Below are positions 39,227-50,660 of a stretch of 64,000 bases of DNA, piece after piece. Every line of letters starts with the position of its first letter. Within the stretch, counting starts at the first letter, position 1. The translations under genes were made by a program, and so were the position numbers. A model generated the notes under the pieces. The model saw nothing but the letters and a program-made list of their open reading frames with translations. It was not told the DNA's origin and did no database searches. The stretch is from Malurus cyaneus samueli (taxonomy: Eukaryota > Chordata > Aves > Passeriformes > Maluridae): the NCBI GenBank assembly GCA_009741485.1, contig CM019214.1, positions 4,185,086-4,249,085 of the forward strand, read 5' to 3'.

Positions 39227-40557
39227 AGCTGTGTTGTTGCACTCTCAGTCAATGTAGATTTTCTGTTGTCTAAGAAGGCTTCTCTTTTCATATGTGATTT
39301 TTCTAAATGCCCTGTTTGGGAACAAAGTAACATCAGAGCAGCTCACCTGAAAAGCTTGAAAGCAACCCTTAAATTTGAAAATGAGAAACTAATTTTAACT
39401 GAATGGAATTCTTAAATTAATAATCACCTGCTATTAAAATAATATCAGTAGATAGAATCTCAGCCATCTAATTATTTTATAGCTTATTACATAGATCATG
39501 CAAAGCGTAATTTATTATTAGTTGTATTTCTTTCTTTTGTGTAGAAGGACTGCATTAGAATAACTTGTAATTACAATATGACTGTATTACAAGGAAAAAA
39601 AAAGATATATTACTACTGAAGTATTTTATTTCAAAGTGTTCCTTTGTGGCTATCAGCCTCAATATTACATAGAATTTTACTCATTCCCGTAACTCTAAAA
39701 CCTTTCAAACATTTTATGTATTTTGTAAAATATTTTTTATTTACTTTCATGTAGTTTTGTAAAATATTGGGGTTTTTTTTAATATTTTCTTCTAAAATAC
39801 TTGCTTACTAAAGTGAATGTGGGGATTTTTGGGATTTCTTTGAGAATGGTGGGTCCTAAAAGCATATTGAACATTTACAGAATATATTTGCTGATAGTGG
39901 AGAAGAAGGGGGAAAAAAGGCAAGGAATAGGCAAGTGAACAAGAAATATAGATCAGCCGATATAGATATATATCTGTTAATGTGTTCTTTGGGGGAAAAA
40001 AATACCTCCTTGAATAGCTATAAACTTTTCATGATCTGTAAAACAAATATTTTAATATGCCTCATGTCTTACCTTTCTTGTGATCAGTAAAATGGTTTAA
40101 TTATCATTTCTCCCCATGAAGTGACTAGCCTACAGATAAATGCTATGAATAGTCCTCATACTTCATGACTGAGAATTCCCTCCTGCTATTAGTAACTGTC
40201 AACACGCATGATTGTTTCTGCTCTGAAAGTCTTGGTAGAGTTCCTCATTAATTAGTTTGTGTACAAACATGACTACCTCTACCAGTGGGAATAATGAGAA
40301 GCCATTAAAGGTAAAACCAGAGAAAATCTGACTAAAGTAGATGAATCTTCATTACAGTCTCGCCATATGACCTTTATCAACATCTCAAGCTTCATTACAC
40401 ACACAAGGTTGTTGCATCAGATTGGTAGTGATCGTTTCAAATGCTCATTTTTTAATTATATGTATATGCAGATCATGTTGTTCCTCTTGGATTTTGCTTT
40501 TCACCAGAATTTATTTTGTGTTTTATAAGTTCCTTTGCATAAGCAAGGAGTGAGAAG

Positions 40558-40599
40558 TAATGCTGATACATAAATGTGTGCGTAACGCTGATACATAAA
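40558..40599. repeat. Two 17-bp direct repeats, 25-bp period
   Basis: TAATGCTGATACATAAA at 40558-40574 recurs at 40583-40599 with one T-to-C change. It is a minimal tandem duplication with no other copies nearby. Confidence 0.85.
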
Positions 40600-41649
40600 C
40601 ACCTGATGTTTCTGAATTCCAAGTGGACAAATAGTGTAATAACCAGGTGATTTTTTTAGAATCAGTTTTTAAATTTTAAAGGTACCATGCCCTTTCTTTA
40701 TGTGGACTCTGATAGACATTCTCCTTGGTGCAATACAAAAGAGAAAGAAAACTATTTCCTTCAGGAGGTATAAACAGCTTGACTGAGGCAAGTGTGATGT
40801 CATGGTTGTTATGTTGGTATTTCCTTCAAGTAATGGGTGTCCATCATTGCTGTTTAAAAGGTTACTGTGATAATCCCCCAGAGAAGTTGTCTGGAAGGTT
40901 TTGGCTGACCTGTATTAAGCTGTAAGGGTCACCAAGAAATTGGATTCTGCTCAGACCTGGGAGAGCCTGTTCCTATGTGATTTTTCCAAAAGTCATTTTC
41001 CACCCAGACTGCAAGACAGGTGACATCTGTACCCTGTTGCCTGAAAGGTCTTGGTTTCTGGATGTTTTTTGCTTAGCAGCATGCCATATGTTGTTTCACT
41101 GATGATAGTCCTCAAATAATTAATTTAACTGTGTTTGTCCTGTATCTGAGGTGAAGACCTGAGTGTCAGTACTAATTTGTCCTTTCTTTGGAACTGGACC
41201 TATGGTCCCTGATCCTATAAGATCCAATTCTTGGCCATGCAGAGAAGTTGGGAGTAAATTTGTCAGTGCCTTGTTGACCACAAAGTTTCCTCCCCACTTC
41301 TCTCTCTTTGTGTGGAAGTTGTTTGCAGCACCATACCTGCAGCTCCCAGTGACCTGCCCACACACAGTGAGCTAATTCTTTTGTTTATCTCCACTGCAAT
41401 AATACTTGTATAATGCAGGGGTTCACATAAGTGCTTGTCCTAATTAACTGCAGTGTTGGAATAAGAAAGTAGCTCAGAATAAATCCCAGGCAGATTGAGG
41501 CAGAGGAACTGTATCTGGGAATCTCCAGGTTGGTTCAAATTCCTAAAGTCAGCCATCCTTAAATCCATTCACACCAAAGCAAAAGATCTAGTAAAAAGGA
41601 CAGATCATACTGGTCTGGGAAAGAGGTTCTTATTTTATTTTTCTTTGGG

Positions 41650-41745
41650 CTTTTTTTTTAATTATTTGTTTTTGTTTGTTTGTTTTTTTTTAATGGGTGG
41701 TGGTTCTTTTTGTGAGGTTTTTTTTTTCTTTTTTTTGTGTGTGCA
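41650..41745. repeat. T-rich low-complexity tract
   Basis: T runs are interspersed with GTTT units and a GGGTGGTGG patch. No element body is seen. Confidence 0.8.
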
Positions 41746-42561
41746 ACTTGGGGGAAAAGAGGCGCACTAGACTGTCTTAGTTCTGTTGCAGGAGAACTCT
41801 GCTCCTTTCTTTTGAGGGAGGATTGGCAGATTGCTGCTTCTGAGCAGTGAGAAATTCTGAGCATTGCTGAGCTGACATCCCTGGTTCCTTGAGGCTGAGA
41901 TTCAGACACCTCTGGACAGGTTAACTTCTGAAAGAAACAACCAAAATGTTTGGATAGGGAAGCTCCTGAAAGTTCTGGAGAAGAAATGCAACCCAGTGGT
42001 TGCAGAATGAGCCATATTGCCCTCTGTCAGGATTGCAGCAGTGCTGTGCACGCTCCAGGAGGAGATCCAGCGGTGCTGTGACCCACAGCTGTGGGGATAC
42101 CACACTCTCTACTCTGCTAATGGGAGTATCAGGGGATGCAAAGAAGATTAAAGCCCCACAAGTTCTTGCCAGGATGGTGGTTCGGTGGTCTCGGATCACA
42201 AACACTCTCATTTTAGAGCATTTTAGAGTTCCAAAAAAATCTAATGGGCTATATGTAGTGGGAAACTCTTCTCTTAAACTGAATAGCTGCACATAATTCC
42301 TTTTGTGGTTCCCCTCCAAGGGTTTCTCCTCATTCCAGCATTAGACAAACTGGTATGATTGGTCCTCAGTCAAATCTCCTTGTAAGAAATGTGTGTTTCA
42401 GTATGTGTGTATGTACTCTTGTTCAAAATTGCATGAGAAACTCAGCAAAAGCATTCTGCTCTTTGCAGTAGAGTTATGGCAACGGGCTTTCATTGTTCTT
42501 TGAGCATCAGTTCCTTCTTGGGAACAAGAAATTACACACATTCTAATTTTATCTTGTTGTT

Positions 42562-42613
42562 AGGTTCTTTTTGTTGTTTTTTTTTTTGTTTTTTGTTTTT
42601 TCTTTTTTTTTAT
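42562..42613. repeat. T-rich low-complexity tract
   Basis: T runs are broken by single G residues, followed by a 13-bp direct repeat pair at 42627-42652. Confidence 0.8.
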
Positions 42614-42626
42614 TAGGACACTATAA

Positions 42627-42652
42627 AGTAGAGCTATGAAGTAGAGCTATGG
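42627..42652. repeat. Tandem 13-bp doublet
   Basis: AGTAGAGCTATGA at 42627-42639 is repeated at 42640-42652 with one base changed at the end. It looks like a recent slippage-type duplication. Confidence 0.85.
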
Positions 42653-44746
42653 TCTTTTGCTGGAGTGGTTATTTCTTTTACTGAAGGCTCAGTAGTTGAA
42701 ATGTTTAAAAATTTATAATTCCATTAATTACCAGCCATTTTAGTTTAACATCTCAAATTGTCGTGACTTATCTGTTGAATTAGATGAATTTACATTCAAA
42801 TGCATTTCCTGTTCTGGAGTTGTGTTCATCTGCATTATACTAGAAGCTTTGCGATGTCAAGGAACCCTTTAAATTTTTGAAGAAATATCTATTAGAATGG
42901 GTTAGCAACTTGTCAGTGAAATCTTCAGAAAGTCTTAACTCATTGATTCTTTTTCTCAAATTATTATTTCATAAGGAAAAAGCCTGTTAAGAGCTCTTAT
43001 TTTTGTTACTTTCAGGACACCAATGTTGTCTGGGGTTTTCTTCCTTTGGATTTTGGAATCATCTTAGTAAATAGTGTCATAAACTCCCAGAAGAGCAAAA
43101 ATATTCAATTGAAAATAAAAAGTTACAGCCCACATTTTACCCTAATTTGGGAAGAAAAAAAACCACTAGCAAATTATATAATACAGAAAAACTGGATTGT
43201 CTTTCCTACCTAATAGCAATTTGTGTTTGTTCCTCTGGTTTTTGTTTTTTTTTCATTTGTGCACACAAGTTTCCTTTTTCTTCTGTTGCGTCTTATTTTT
43301 CTGTCAGCAGTTACCCTTTCTGTTTTTACTTTTTAGAAACGCCCTTACTGTAGTAGTTTTATTCCTCAAAGATGTTGTAAAATAATATTAAAAGATACAA
43401 TATATAGGCTTTGTAAGAAGCTGTAGTGAGTGTTTGTTGATCAGACTCCTCAAGTGGTGTCTTGTTAATATGCAGAACTTGGTGCGTGAGCCATTGAGCT
43501 TCTGAGCTTGACCATAAGGAGTTAAGAATGTGAAGCAATTTTGTGCAGATTGTAAATTGGCTGCTGCTAATTCTCCTGTCTTCACTAGATGATGTAGTCT
43601 CAATTAGTAAATATAGGATTTAATGCTGCCTTTAATATTCATGATTCTTAATTGTCTTTGTTAATTGAGAAGAAACACTCCGGTGCACAATGCTTGACAG
43701 GTAAGAATTATGATCTGCTGCTTGTGTTGGCAGTTGTCCAGAGAAAAGTAGGTTACTGATACACAGGTATATGCAAACATCTTACCCTCAGATTTGTTCT
43801 TTTGACAGTGAATTTCCCTGCCTTTGACAGACCATCTGAGTGAGGGAACAGCTGATGGTTACAGGTAGAACATCTGAATAACCTGCTTTGAGGAATCAGT
43901 TTGCAGGTTCATTTACAAGAGAGAGCAGGCACAAAAGAGAGATGGTTTTAGGAACAGTAATTTAAAATAATTATAAGTGTAGCAGAAATCACAGAGATTG
44001 AAACAATGGAGCGTTATACATGGTGAAATTATCTGGTCAAATTTTTATTAATGTTTTTTCCTAAATATGTCAGGTTTCATTTGTATATATTTGTCTTTGG
44101 ATTTTGGATTGAATATATTTTCTTTATGATATTATATAATTGGCTTTGTTTGAAATATTCTTTCAATGGCTGAATTATATTAATTTAAACATTTCCAAAG
44201 GCCATTTTTTTACTTTCAAGCAGTTAGAACTATTGCTTTAAATAAGTAATAGAGATTACTCTGAAGAAAGAGATAATCTAACATAAAAACAAAATGGAAA
44301 AAAAAGACAAGCCAACAGAAACACTGGAGGTTCAGCTGGGAAAGTGACTTGGAGGTGTTCACTAAAACTATTTTAATTTAAGTTTTTGTTTACTTTGGAA
44401 AGAGACATAAGAGCTTGGCTTATTTAAATGTTTTCAAAAATTTTGTCGCAGCTCAATAATGCTTAAAATTCAAGGAAACAAACGATATAGCAGGTCTAGA
44501 AAACTATGATTGGTGCTTTTTATAAGAAATGCTTCTAAATGAGGCTTTTAGTAATTTATATTCAAAGGATAGATTCTTAACTGGAAAAGGTGGTCATTCT
44601 GTGTTCTGCTAGGAACAGAAATGGCTTGATTTTCAAATGTTAATTAAAATTAAAATGTTAATTTTTCATGAGAGCTGTAAAATAAATTGAACTGGAAGCA
44701 GCTTACACAGAAAATGAGACTTATCAGTTAATTTTATTGCCTAAGA

Positions 44747-44785
44747 TTTGGCATTTTTGGCTAATGCCAAAAGTGAGTCTCACTT
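44747..44785. repeat. Two adjacent perfect palindromes
   Basis: TTTGGCATT at 44747-44755 pairs with AATGCCAAA at 44763-44771 (7-base loop). It abuts the palindrome AAGTGAG-T-CTCACTT at 44771-44785. The two structures share base 44771. Nothing around them suggests an RNA gene, and both may be chance. Confidence 0.7.
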
Positions 44786-47700
44786 ACAATTTCAATTTTG
44801 CTTTTGTCAGGGTTAGCCCGTAGAAATTACAGCAGCATTGTGTGGCATGAGCTGCTCTGTACCAGATGGACTTCAGAGAGATAATGGAAGCAATATTGCT
44901 CCCAGCTTGGCAAGTGTGGTGTGGACTAAGCTGCCCAGCTGTACACCATGGGCTTGTGTGGAGGGTGTTGGGGCAGGAATCTCCTGTGTGGGCTGTTGGT
45001 GTGGTAAAGACTTCCTTCTCCACCCTTGCACAACTTTTCCTAAGGTACAGATAGCCATGGTTCTGGCTGGGAATGCCTCTTTAGCTGAGGTTTTGTTGTT
45101 GTAGCACTTTACTCTTTCATGGCTAAGCAATAATTCTACCATATTCTCAGATCAGAACAGTTAAAAGCATCCAGAATGAGGAATTGTTGGGAAACTAAAC
45201 TTAGAATAAGAGAAGCTGTTTAATAAAGATGAATGGGAGCAGGAATTAATGCTTCCCCACACGCTCTCCAAATGTAACTGTGCTCAGATTGCTGGTAGCA
45301 ATAGCCCAGTTATTAAGGGACTTCCTGTCTACTAGTGCTAGGAGGACATTTGGAAAGAGTGAGGTTCATGGCTGCTCCTTCTGACTTATCCATGACTTCT
45401 GCACAATTCAGCCAATCCTGTATGAGGAAAATGACTGGGGCAGGGAATGGTGGGGGGAAGCTGCTTTAATGGCATTATGAATTTGGTGGGGACAAAATGC
45501 AGGAATGTTGGAGGGCAGAGCAATGCTTATGAACCTGGAGCTATATATAAGTGTTCATTTCTTATGGTTAGAATATTTTTATTTATTGTTGCATGACTTT
45601 ATACATTTCTTTGTCAAAGCTCACCTGTTATGTTAGTGATCACGTAGTGTGAAGCGATGTATTAGCCTAGGGAGATTATGGTTCTACTTCCACTGGAAGA
45701 TCTCCCTGTGGATGTAGAAATATCAAACTGCTGGCTCTGCACCATATTCTCACCTGGGTACAGTGTTTTGTATCAGCAGTAATTGAAAATATGTGACTGC
45801 TACAGAAATAGGGTATCAAAAGCATCAGAGTATCAGGCTTACCTGGAAACATCTCAGCCTTTGAAAAGAGGCCAGATCCTCATCACACTGAGAATTTCTG
45901 AGTATCCTGAGTTTTTCCAAAATCAGTGGGCTTTTTGTCCATTTTCAGTGCCAGAATATAATGAATACATACATAACAAAATAGCCCCAGCATCCCTTGC
46001 AGAATTACTGTCTGAAATCTGCTGAACTTTTCCTCTGTATTTAGGGAAGAGAGAAATTACTGTTGGGTTAATGTACTGAGAATTCAGATGTTCTGCTTCG
46101 TAGATATAATCTGATTGTGTCTGGTGGAGGGATTTGTTTTTTCCCTATTGGCAAAGGTTTTTATATTTATTAATACTGTTTTCTGGCAGATTACAAATCA
46201 GGGCCGTTTCTGCACCATTTATGAGCTGAAAACTGTTAAAACCAGATGCACTTGAAAATTTCTGTCAGTAAGTTGAGTAGGCCATGACTGTTGCAGCTAA
46301 ACCTTTTTTTTTTAGGTTTTTAACAATACATGGTGGTGGCTGTGTATTGATACACTGTATAGCAATACCTGGTACACTTGGAAGTATCTTATTAGAGATC
46401 ATTGGAGATACTTCTTCACTTTATCCTTGGATTGAAAGGTAGTGATACCTGAAGGGGCATATTCTTTAATATTGTAGTGATCATATAGTTCAAATTGTGA
46501 GGGATAAGTTTTACAATATAATTTAAAAATTGTCTTTAGTTTCTGAAGGATTCTCTGAATTTCCCTAATACCTTCAATATGTTCAAATTTGCGTATTAAT
46601 CACACGATTAGGCTAAAATTGTTATGGCTCTTTTAACACTTGCTGCTTCTGTGGGCTTTGAATTGATGTAAAATACATGTGAAGTCAGAAGTTACCTTAG
46701 CAGGAAACAAGAGGTGACATTTCTACTAAATTGTGAAAGTAAAGTCTTGTTAGTAATCTGCTATGACTTTCATCATTGAAGCTCCACGTCTTCGTGAGAT
46801 GTGATGACTCAGGGTTATTATAGTTGTCAGTTCAGTACCAGAGCAGAACAGCTTCAAAAATGTCCTATTAACCTATCTCATAACCCAGTGCCAAAACACT
46901 TTCATCATCTAGTCTATTCCAACACGTTAATACAGCTAAAGATTTATCGCTTTATTACTCAGTGCACAAAAGTCAAATGACTTCCTTGGTGTCAAAATAA
47001 ATTTCCCAGAAATCATTACCCAAAACGCCTCTTCCCATTTCTGTGCCTCCTACTAACTAGAGTTTCTAACCACACTAAGTTTGGAAGGATCTTGTGCCTT
47101 TTTATTGACATATGTACAATTGCCAGTAGCCTTATAAAAATTAGAAAATCTAGTTTAACACCCAGTTGTCACCAAAAAAATTAAAAAAGCCATGTGGTGA
47201 AGCGTAAAGTTATTGTTTGTAACTTCTGGTTGCTATTTCACTTGTAAAGACAGACCTGCTTATACAAGAGTTACTAATTAAAGAACAGTTGTGAATGTGG
47301 GACAGAAATCAGTACCAAGATGTCCCAGAAGATGATCAGATTTAAAGGTGACCTTCAAGTGGTCAGGTAGAATAGGCAGAATGTTTTATTTGATACCAGT
47401 TTGCTTTTGTCTTCCCCTGTGCCCCAAATGCTGGGTGATTAGGAGCACTGCATATAGAAGAAATTTCAATAATGATGTAATAAATTTAGAATTGCTTATA
47501 CACTGTTGTGCCTTTAGTTTGATTGGAATTGCATTATTAAAATATTGTAGCATGAACTGGTACTACAAATACAACATCTACTACCGTGGTTCTCAACACA
47601 TTTAGAGTCAAGGTAGAATTTACTCTTTATTTTCTAAAGGCAGAAATAGTTAACTGTGTATACTTCATAATGATTCATTGTCTTACTAACATTCCAGATG

Positions 47701-47970
47701 GAATGTTGGTATTTTTCTTATTTAAGCATTATGTTTCTGAATACTTGTATTTTTATTTTAAAGGCAGTTGAATTACATTAGGATGCATACAATTGTATGA
47801 ATAGGAATATTTTTTTATTTTATTGTAGAGACTATTGGATACATGTTTTATGAAATGGCCTGTATTAAGAAATTCAGACTTGGAAAATCCCCTAAAGGAG
47901 AACACATAAGAATTTGGATATAACAATTGTCAGGATGTAATTCCTTTGTCTCACAAAAAGTTGTTACAAT

Positions 47971-47973
47971 GTT

Positions 47974-48004
<31 letters not shown>

Positions 48005-48031
48005 TTTTTTTTGTTTTTTTTTTTTTTTTTT
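47971..48031. repeat. Triple poly-T block (T16-G-T19-G-T18)
   Basis: Three T blocks of similar length (47977-47992, 47994-48012, 48014-48031) are separated by single Gs. On the minus strand this is an A-rich tract of about 60 bases. About 38 bases beyond it lies TTTATT at 48069-48074, which is AATAAA on the minus strand. The arrangement resembles the tail of a reverse-transcribed mRNA, but the body beyond 48075 matches no gene that I recognise. Confidence 0.85.
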
Positions 48032-50261
48032 AATTTCTCAGAAGGACAGACCTAAGTATTTCTGGAACTTTATTTGAAATCTAAGAGGGAGTTCTACTTG
48101 TGTAGACTTTCTGATAGCTCACCCAGCTTCACTTCCAACTTTGCCTCATCTGAACTGTGGTCTCATGCCTCAGCCTTGTCTGGCCGATTGGGAATGTTAT
48201 CTCCTAGGAAAAAAACAAATATTTTCTCAGTCACAGTGAGAGACAGACAGGCTCTCTGGCCCAAAGCTGAAGAATCTCCTGAGAGACAAGGCTGGCTGAG
48301 GTTCAGGTGCCTGCTCAGAAGAATTCAGAGGACGGTCTTGATGGTCCTGTCCTCAAGCACAGAATTATCTTCTAGTAGGAGAAATACTGTCAAAACCAGC
48401 TAGCCCTAGATTTCTGTAAAGTGAGTAAATCATTGTGTCCGGACACGCAAACATCAAAACTGCGGACTTAGGTTTCTAATTGGCTCCAGACAGGGATCAC
48501 AGTGAATCAGCAATTAAACACAAGCTGTCAGTGCAGTGCTGTAGGTTGAAAGCGTAATCCCCGTGTGTACAGAAGGAAAAGCTGTCAGCAGAGGCTGGAG
48601 ATGGCTGCTGCTGTGAATAACAAGGATGAGGGAATCGCCCATCATCTGCTCTGCCGGCACATCCCATCCAGGATGGTGAGGCTGGCACAGAGCACACACT
48701 GCCTGACAGGTTTCCAAGGGATGTTGGAGAAGGCAAGCAGCAAAATAATGGGCTGAAGAAACTTCAAACGAGGTCTCTGGTTACTTTTATTTCAGTGTAG
48801 GAGAGGGTCTAGATAGTACACACAACACTGAGGGAGATTCTCCACAATAGTTGGATTTTTTCCTTAAAAATAGTTAAGCATAAAAGGAAGGACAGGAATT
48901 AATTTTAAACATTGGATAATTAAAAAAAAATATATATGCTACAAAAAAATATAATTAACCACTGAAAAAATTATGAAGAGTTGTTTTACGTTTTGCACTT
49001 TTAGGTGTTTTCAATTTAATAACAACTCTTTTCTGAGTGTTATGTTTTAGCCAAGCATGAATTATTTGGTTCATTTTATGGATACATTTGTGAAAGCTAA
49101 TGACCTGTGTGCAGGTTGTATTAAATGATCAAATGGTCACATCTGGCTTAGAGGTCTAAGTCCACTTAATGAGTGAATTACATAATAATACAAACAGTTG
49201 AATGTTGGCGCTTTTCAAAAGAGCTATTAATGGATGGGAGGTGAGAACCCACCTTCTCATCTGTGTTTCACCCCTCTTTAACATGACCTCAATTTCAAAT
49301 ATTAACATTGCTCCCTGTGCTGTTGGTTGGAGAATATTACCAGATTAGTGTCAGATTCTAATTTCTTTTCTTATATTGATAAGTACACTTTCACCTTGTT
49401 TAGTTGTACATTACTTCCATTTTTTTATGCTGATATTTGCAAAACAGTGCCAGTGAAGGCAACATTTTCTAGACTGCTTGACTACTTCAGGCTGATTACT
49501 TTTGCTTGCTTATCTTCAAGTGTCTAAAGTTTTGCATCTAAAACATCTCAGGCATTTCACAGAACATGGTGATGAAGAAAGGTTTATTTATATTTTTATT
49601 CCTTCCCTTTCCCTTGGTGACAAAAAGTCTTCCCAATCAAGTTCCAGCACTTCCTGAGAAAAAGTAGTGCTCTGGATAATAGGTTTGATGTTGAAAGTCT
49701 GCATCTGCTCAGTAAATATTTGTTAGTATTCAGCAATGATTTGGGCTGCAGGAGTCAGGCTGTGCTTTCCTTGTCACTTTTTTGTAGCAGCAGGCACTGC
49801 TGTGGGATTGTCTCTGGGTAGAAAATGAGGGTTTCTCCTGCAAATCCCTCAACTGCAGTCCGTGTGACGGGAGGAGTGACAGCTGTTCTGGTGCAAAAGA
49901 CGTGAGGTGGGATGTGAGTGGGAGTTGGTGACTGCTGAGGAAGGAAAAGTGGATTGGGCAATGGAGATGATGATCACCAAAGCACAGCCCTTCCTTTCAA
50001 AAAAAACCCCAGGATCCTGCAGAGGAAACACAGACATATGAATTGCTGTTCACTTTTGACACAGGTTAGCTTTTCCTTATCTTAATACTAAATCCTGCTT
50101 CAATGTGACCTTTATAACACATATCTGTCAATGGTTTGAATTTTAATTAGTTGAAGGGAACTGCTGTTTTAAAATAGCAAATCAGAACAAGACTGTGTTA
50201 TGATAAACATCAGTCACTGTCAGGGATACCTGGAGTGGGTTCCTATTTTCTATCAACCCAA
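48032..50261. other. Non-coding DNA, possible retrocopy body at the left
   Basis: Sequence of mixed composition. 48075-48780 is GC-richer than average. If the T block at 47971-48031 is a retrocopy tail, this would be its body on the minus strand, but the minus-strand frames here (for example 48497-48736) have no domain that I know. The rest is unique AT-rich DNA. Confidence 0.4.
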
Positions 50262-50660
50262 CAGGGAGTGGTTGAGGTCACTTGGGCTGTTGAGCCTGGA
50301 GGAGACTGAGGGGAGCCCTCAGTGCAGTCACAGCTTCCTTGTGAGGGGAGAGGAGGGGCAGGCACTGATCTCTGCTCTGGGGGACAGCGACAGCACTGAG
50401 GGAACGGCTGAGGATGTGTCAGGAGAGGTTTGGGTTGGGTATCAGGAAAAGGTTCTTCCCCCAGAGGGTGTCTGGGCACTGGAACAGCTCCTCAGGGCAG
50501 TGGGCACAGCTCCAAGCCTGGCAGAGTACAAGAAGCGTTTGGACAATGCTCTCAGATACATGGGGTGACTCTTGGGAATGTGTTCTTCAGGACTAGGAGT
50601 TGGATTCGATGATCCTTGTGGGTCCCTTCCAACTCAGCATATTCCATGATTCTGTGATTG
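50262..50660 (+). mobile_element. CR1 retrotransposon (CR1-J-like), 3' end copy
   Basis: The plus-strand copy begins in the distal part of ORF2 ('CTGTTGAGCCTGGAGGAGAC') and runs to a full 3' end with 'GAGTTGGATTCGATGATCCT', 'GGGTCCCTTCCAACTCAGCA' and two octamer units (ATTCCATGATTCTGTGATT). It is closely similar to 26880-27215 and belongs to the same subfamily. This copy is the better preserved: the other has several one- to three-base deletions relative to it. It is 5'-truncated and cannot be active. Confidence 0.93.

Larger units (their letters stand above)
38014..47970. other. AT-rich non-coding DNA, no gene recognised
   Basis: Unique AT-rich sequence with low-complexity tracts at 39159-39226 (A-rich), 41650-41745 (T-rich) and 42562-42613 (T-rich). 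Small tandem doublets occur at 40558-40599 and 42627-42652. Open frames such as 41921-42319 (minus, 132 codons) show no domain. Two adjacent palindromes at 44747-44785 are listed separately. Confidence 0.5.

Noticed and set aside
41205..41255. Sequence whose complement resembles a CR1 end ('GCATGGCCAAGAATTGGATC')
   Set aside because: Only about 20 bases match and the expected octamer tail and upstream CR1 sequence are missing. Too weak to annotate.
41921..42319. 132-codon open frame on the minus strand
   Set aside because: No domain, no splice context, and a nearly equally long frame on the opposite strand (42000-42296).
48074..48403. 109-codon open frame (+) beside the poly-T block
   Set aside because: No known domain. 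If the region is a retrocopy, its sense strand is the opposite one.
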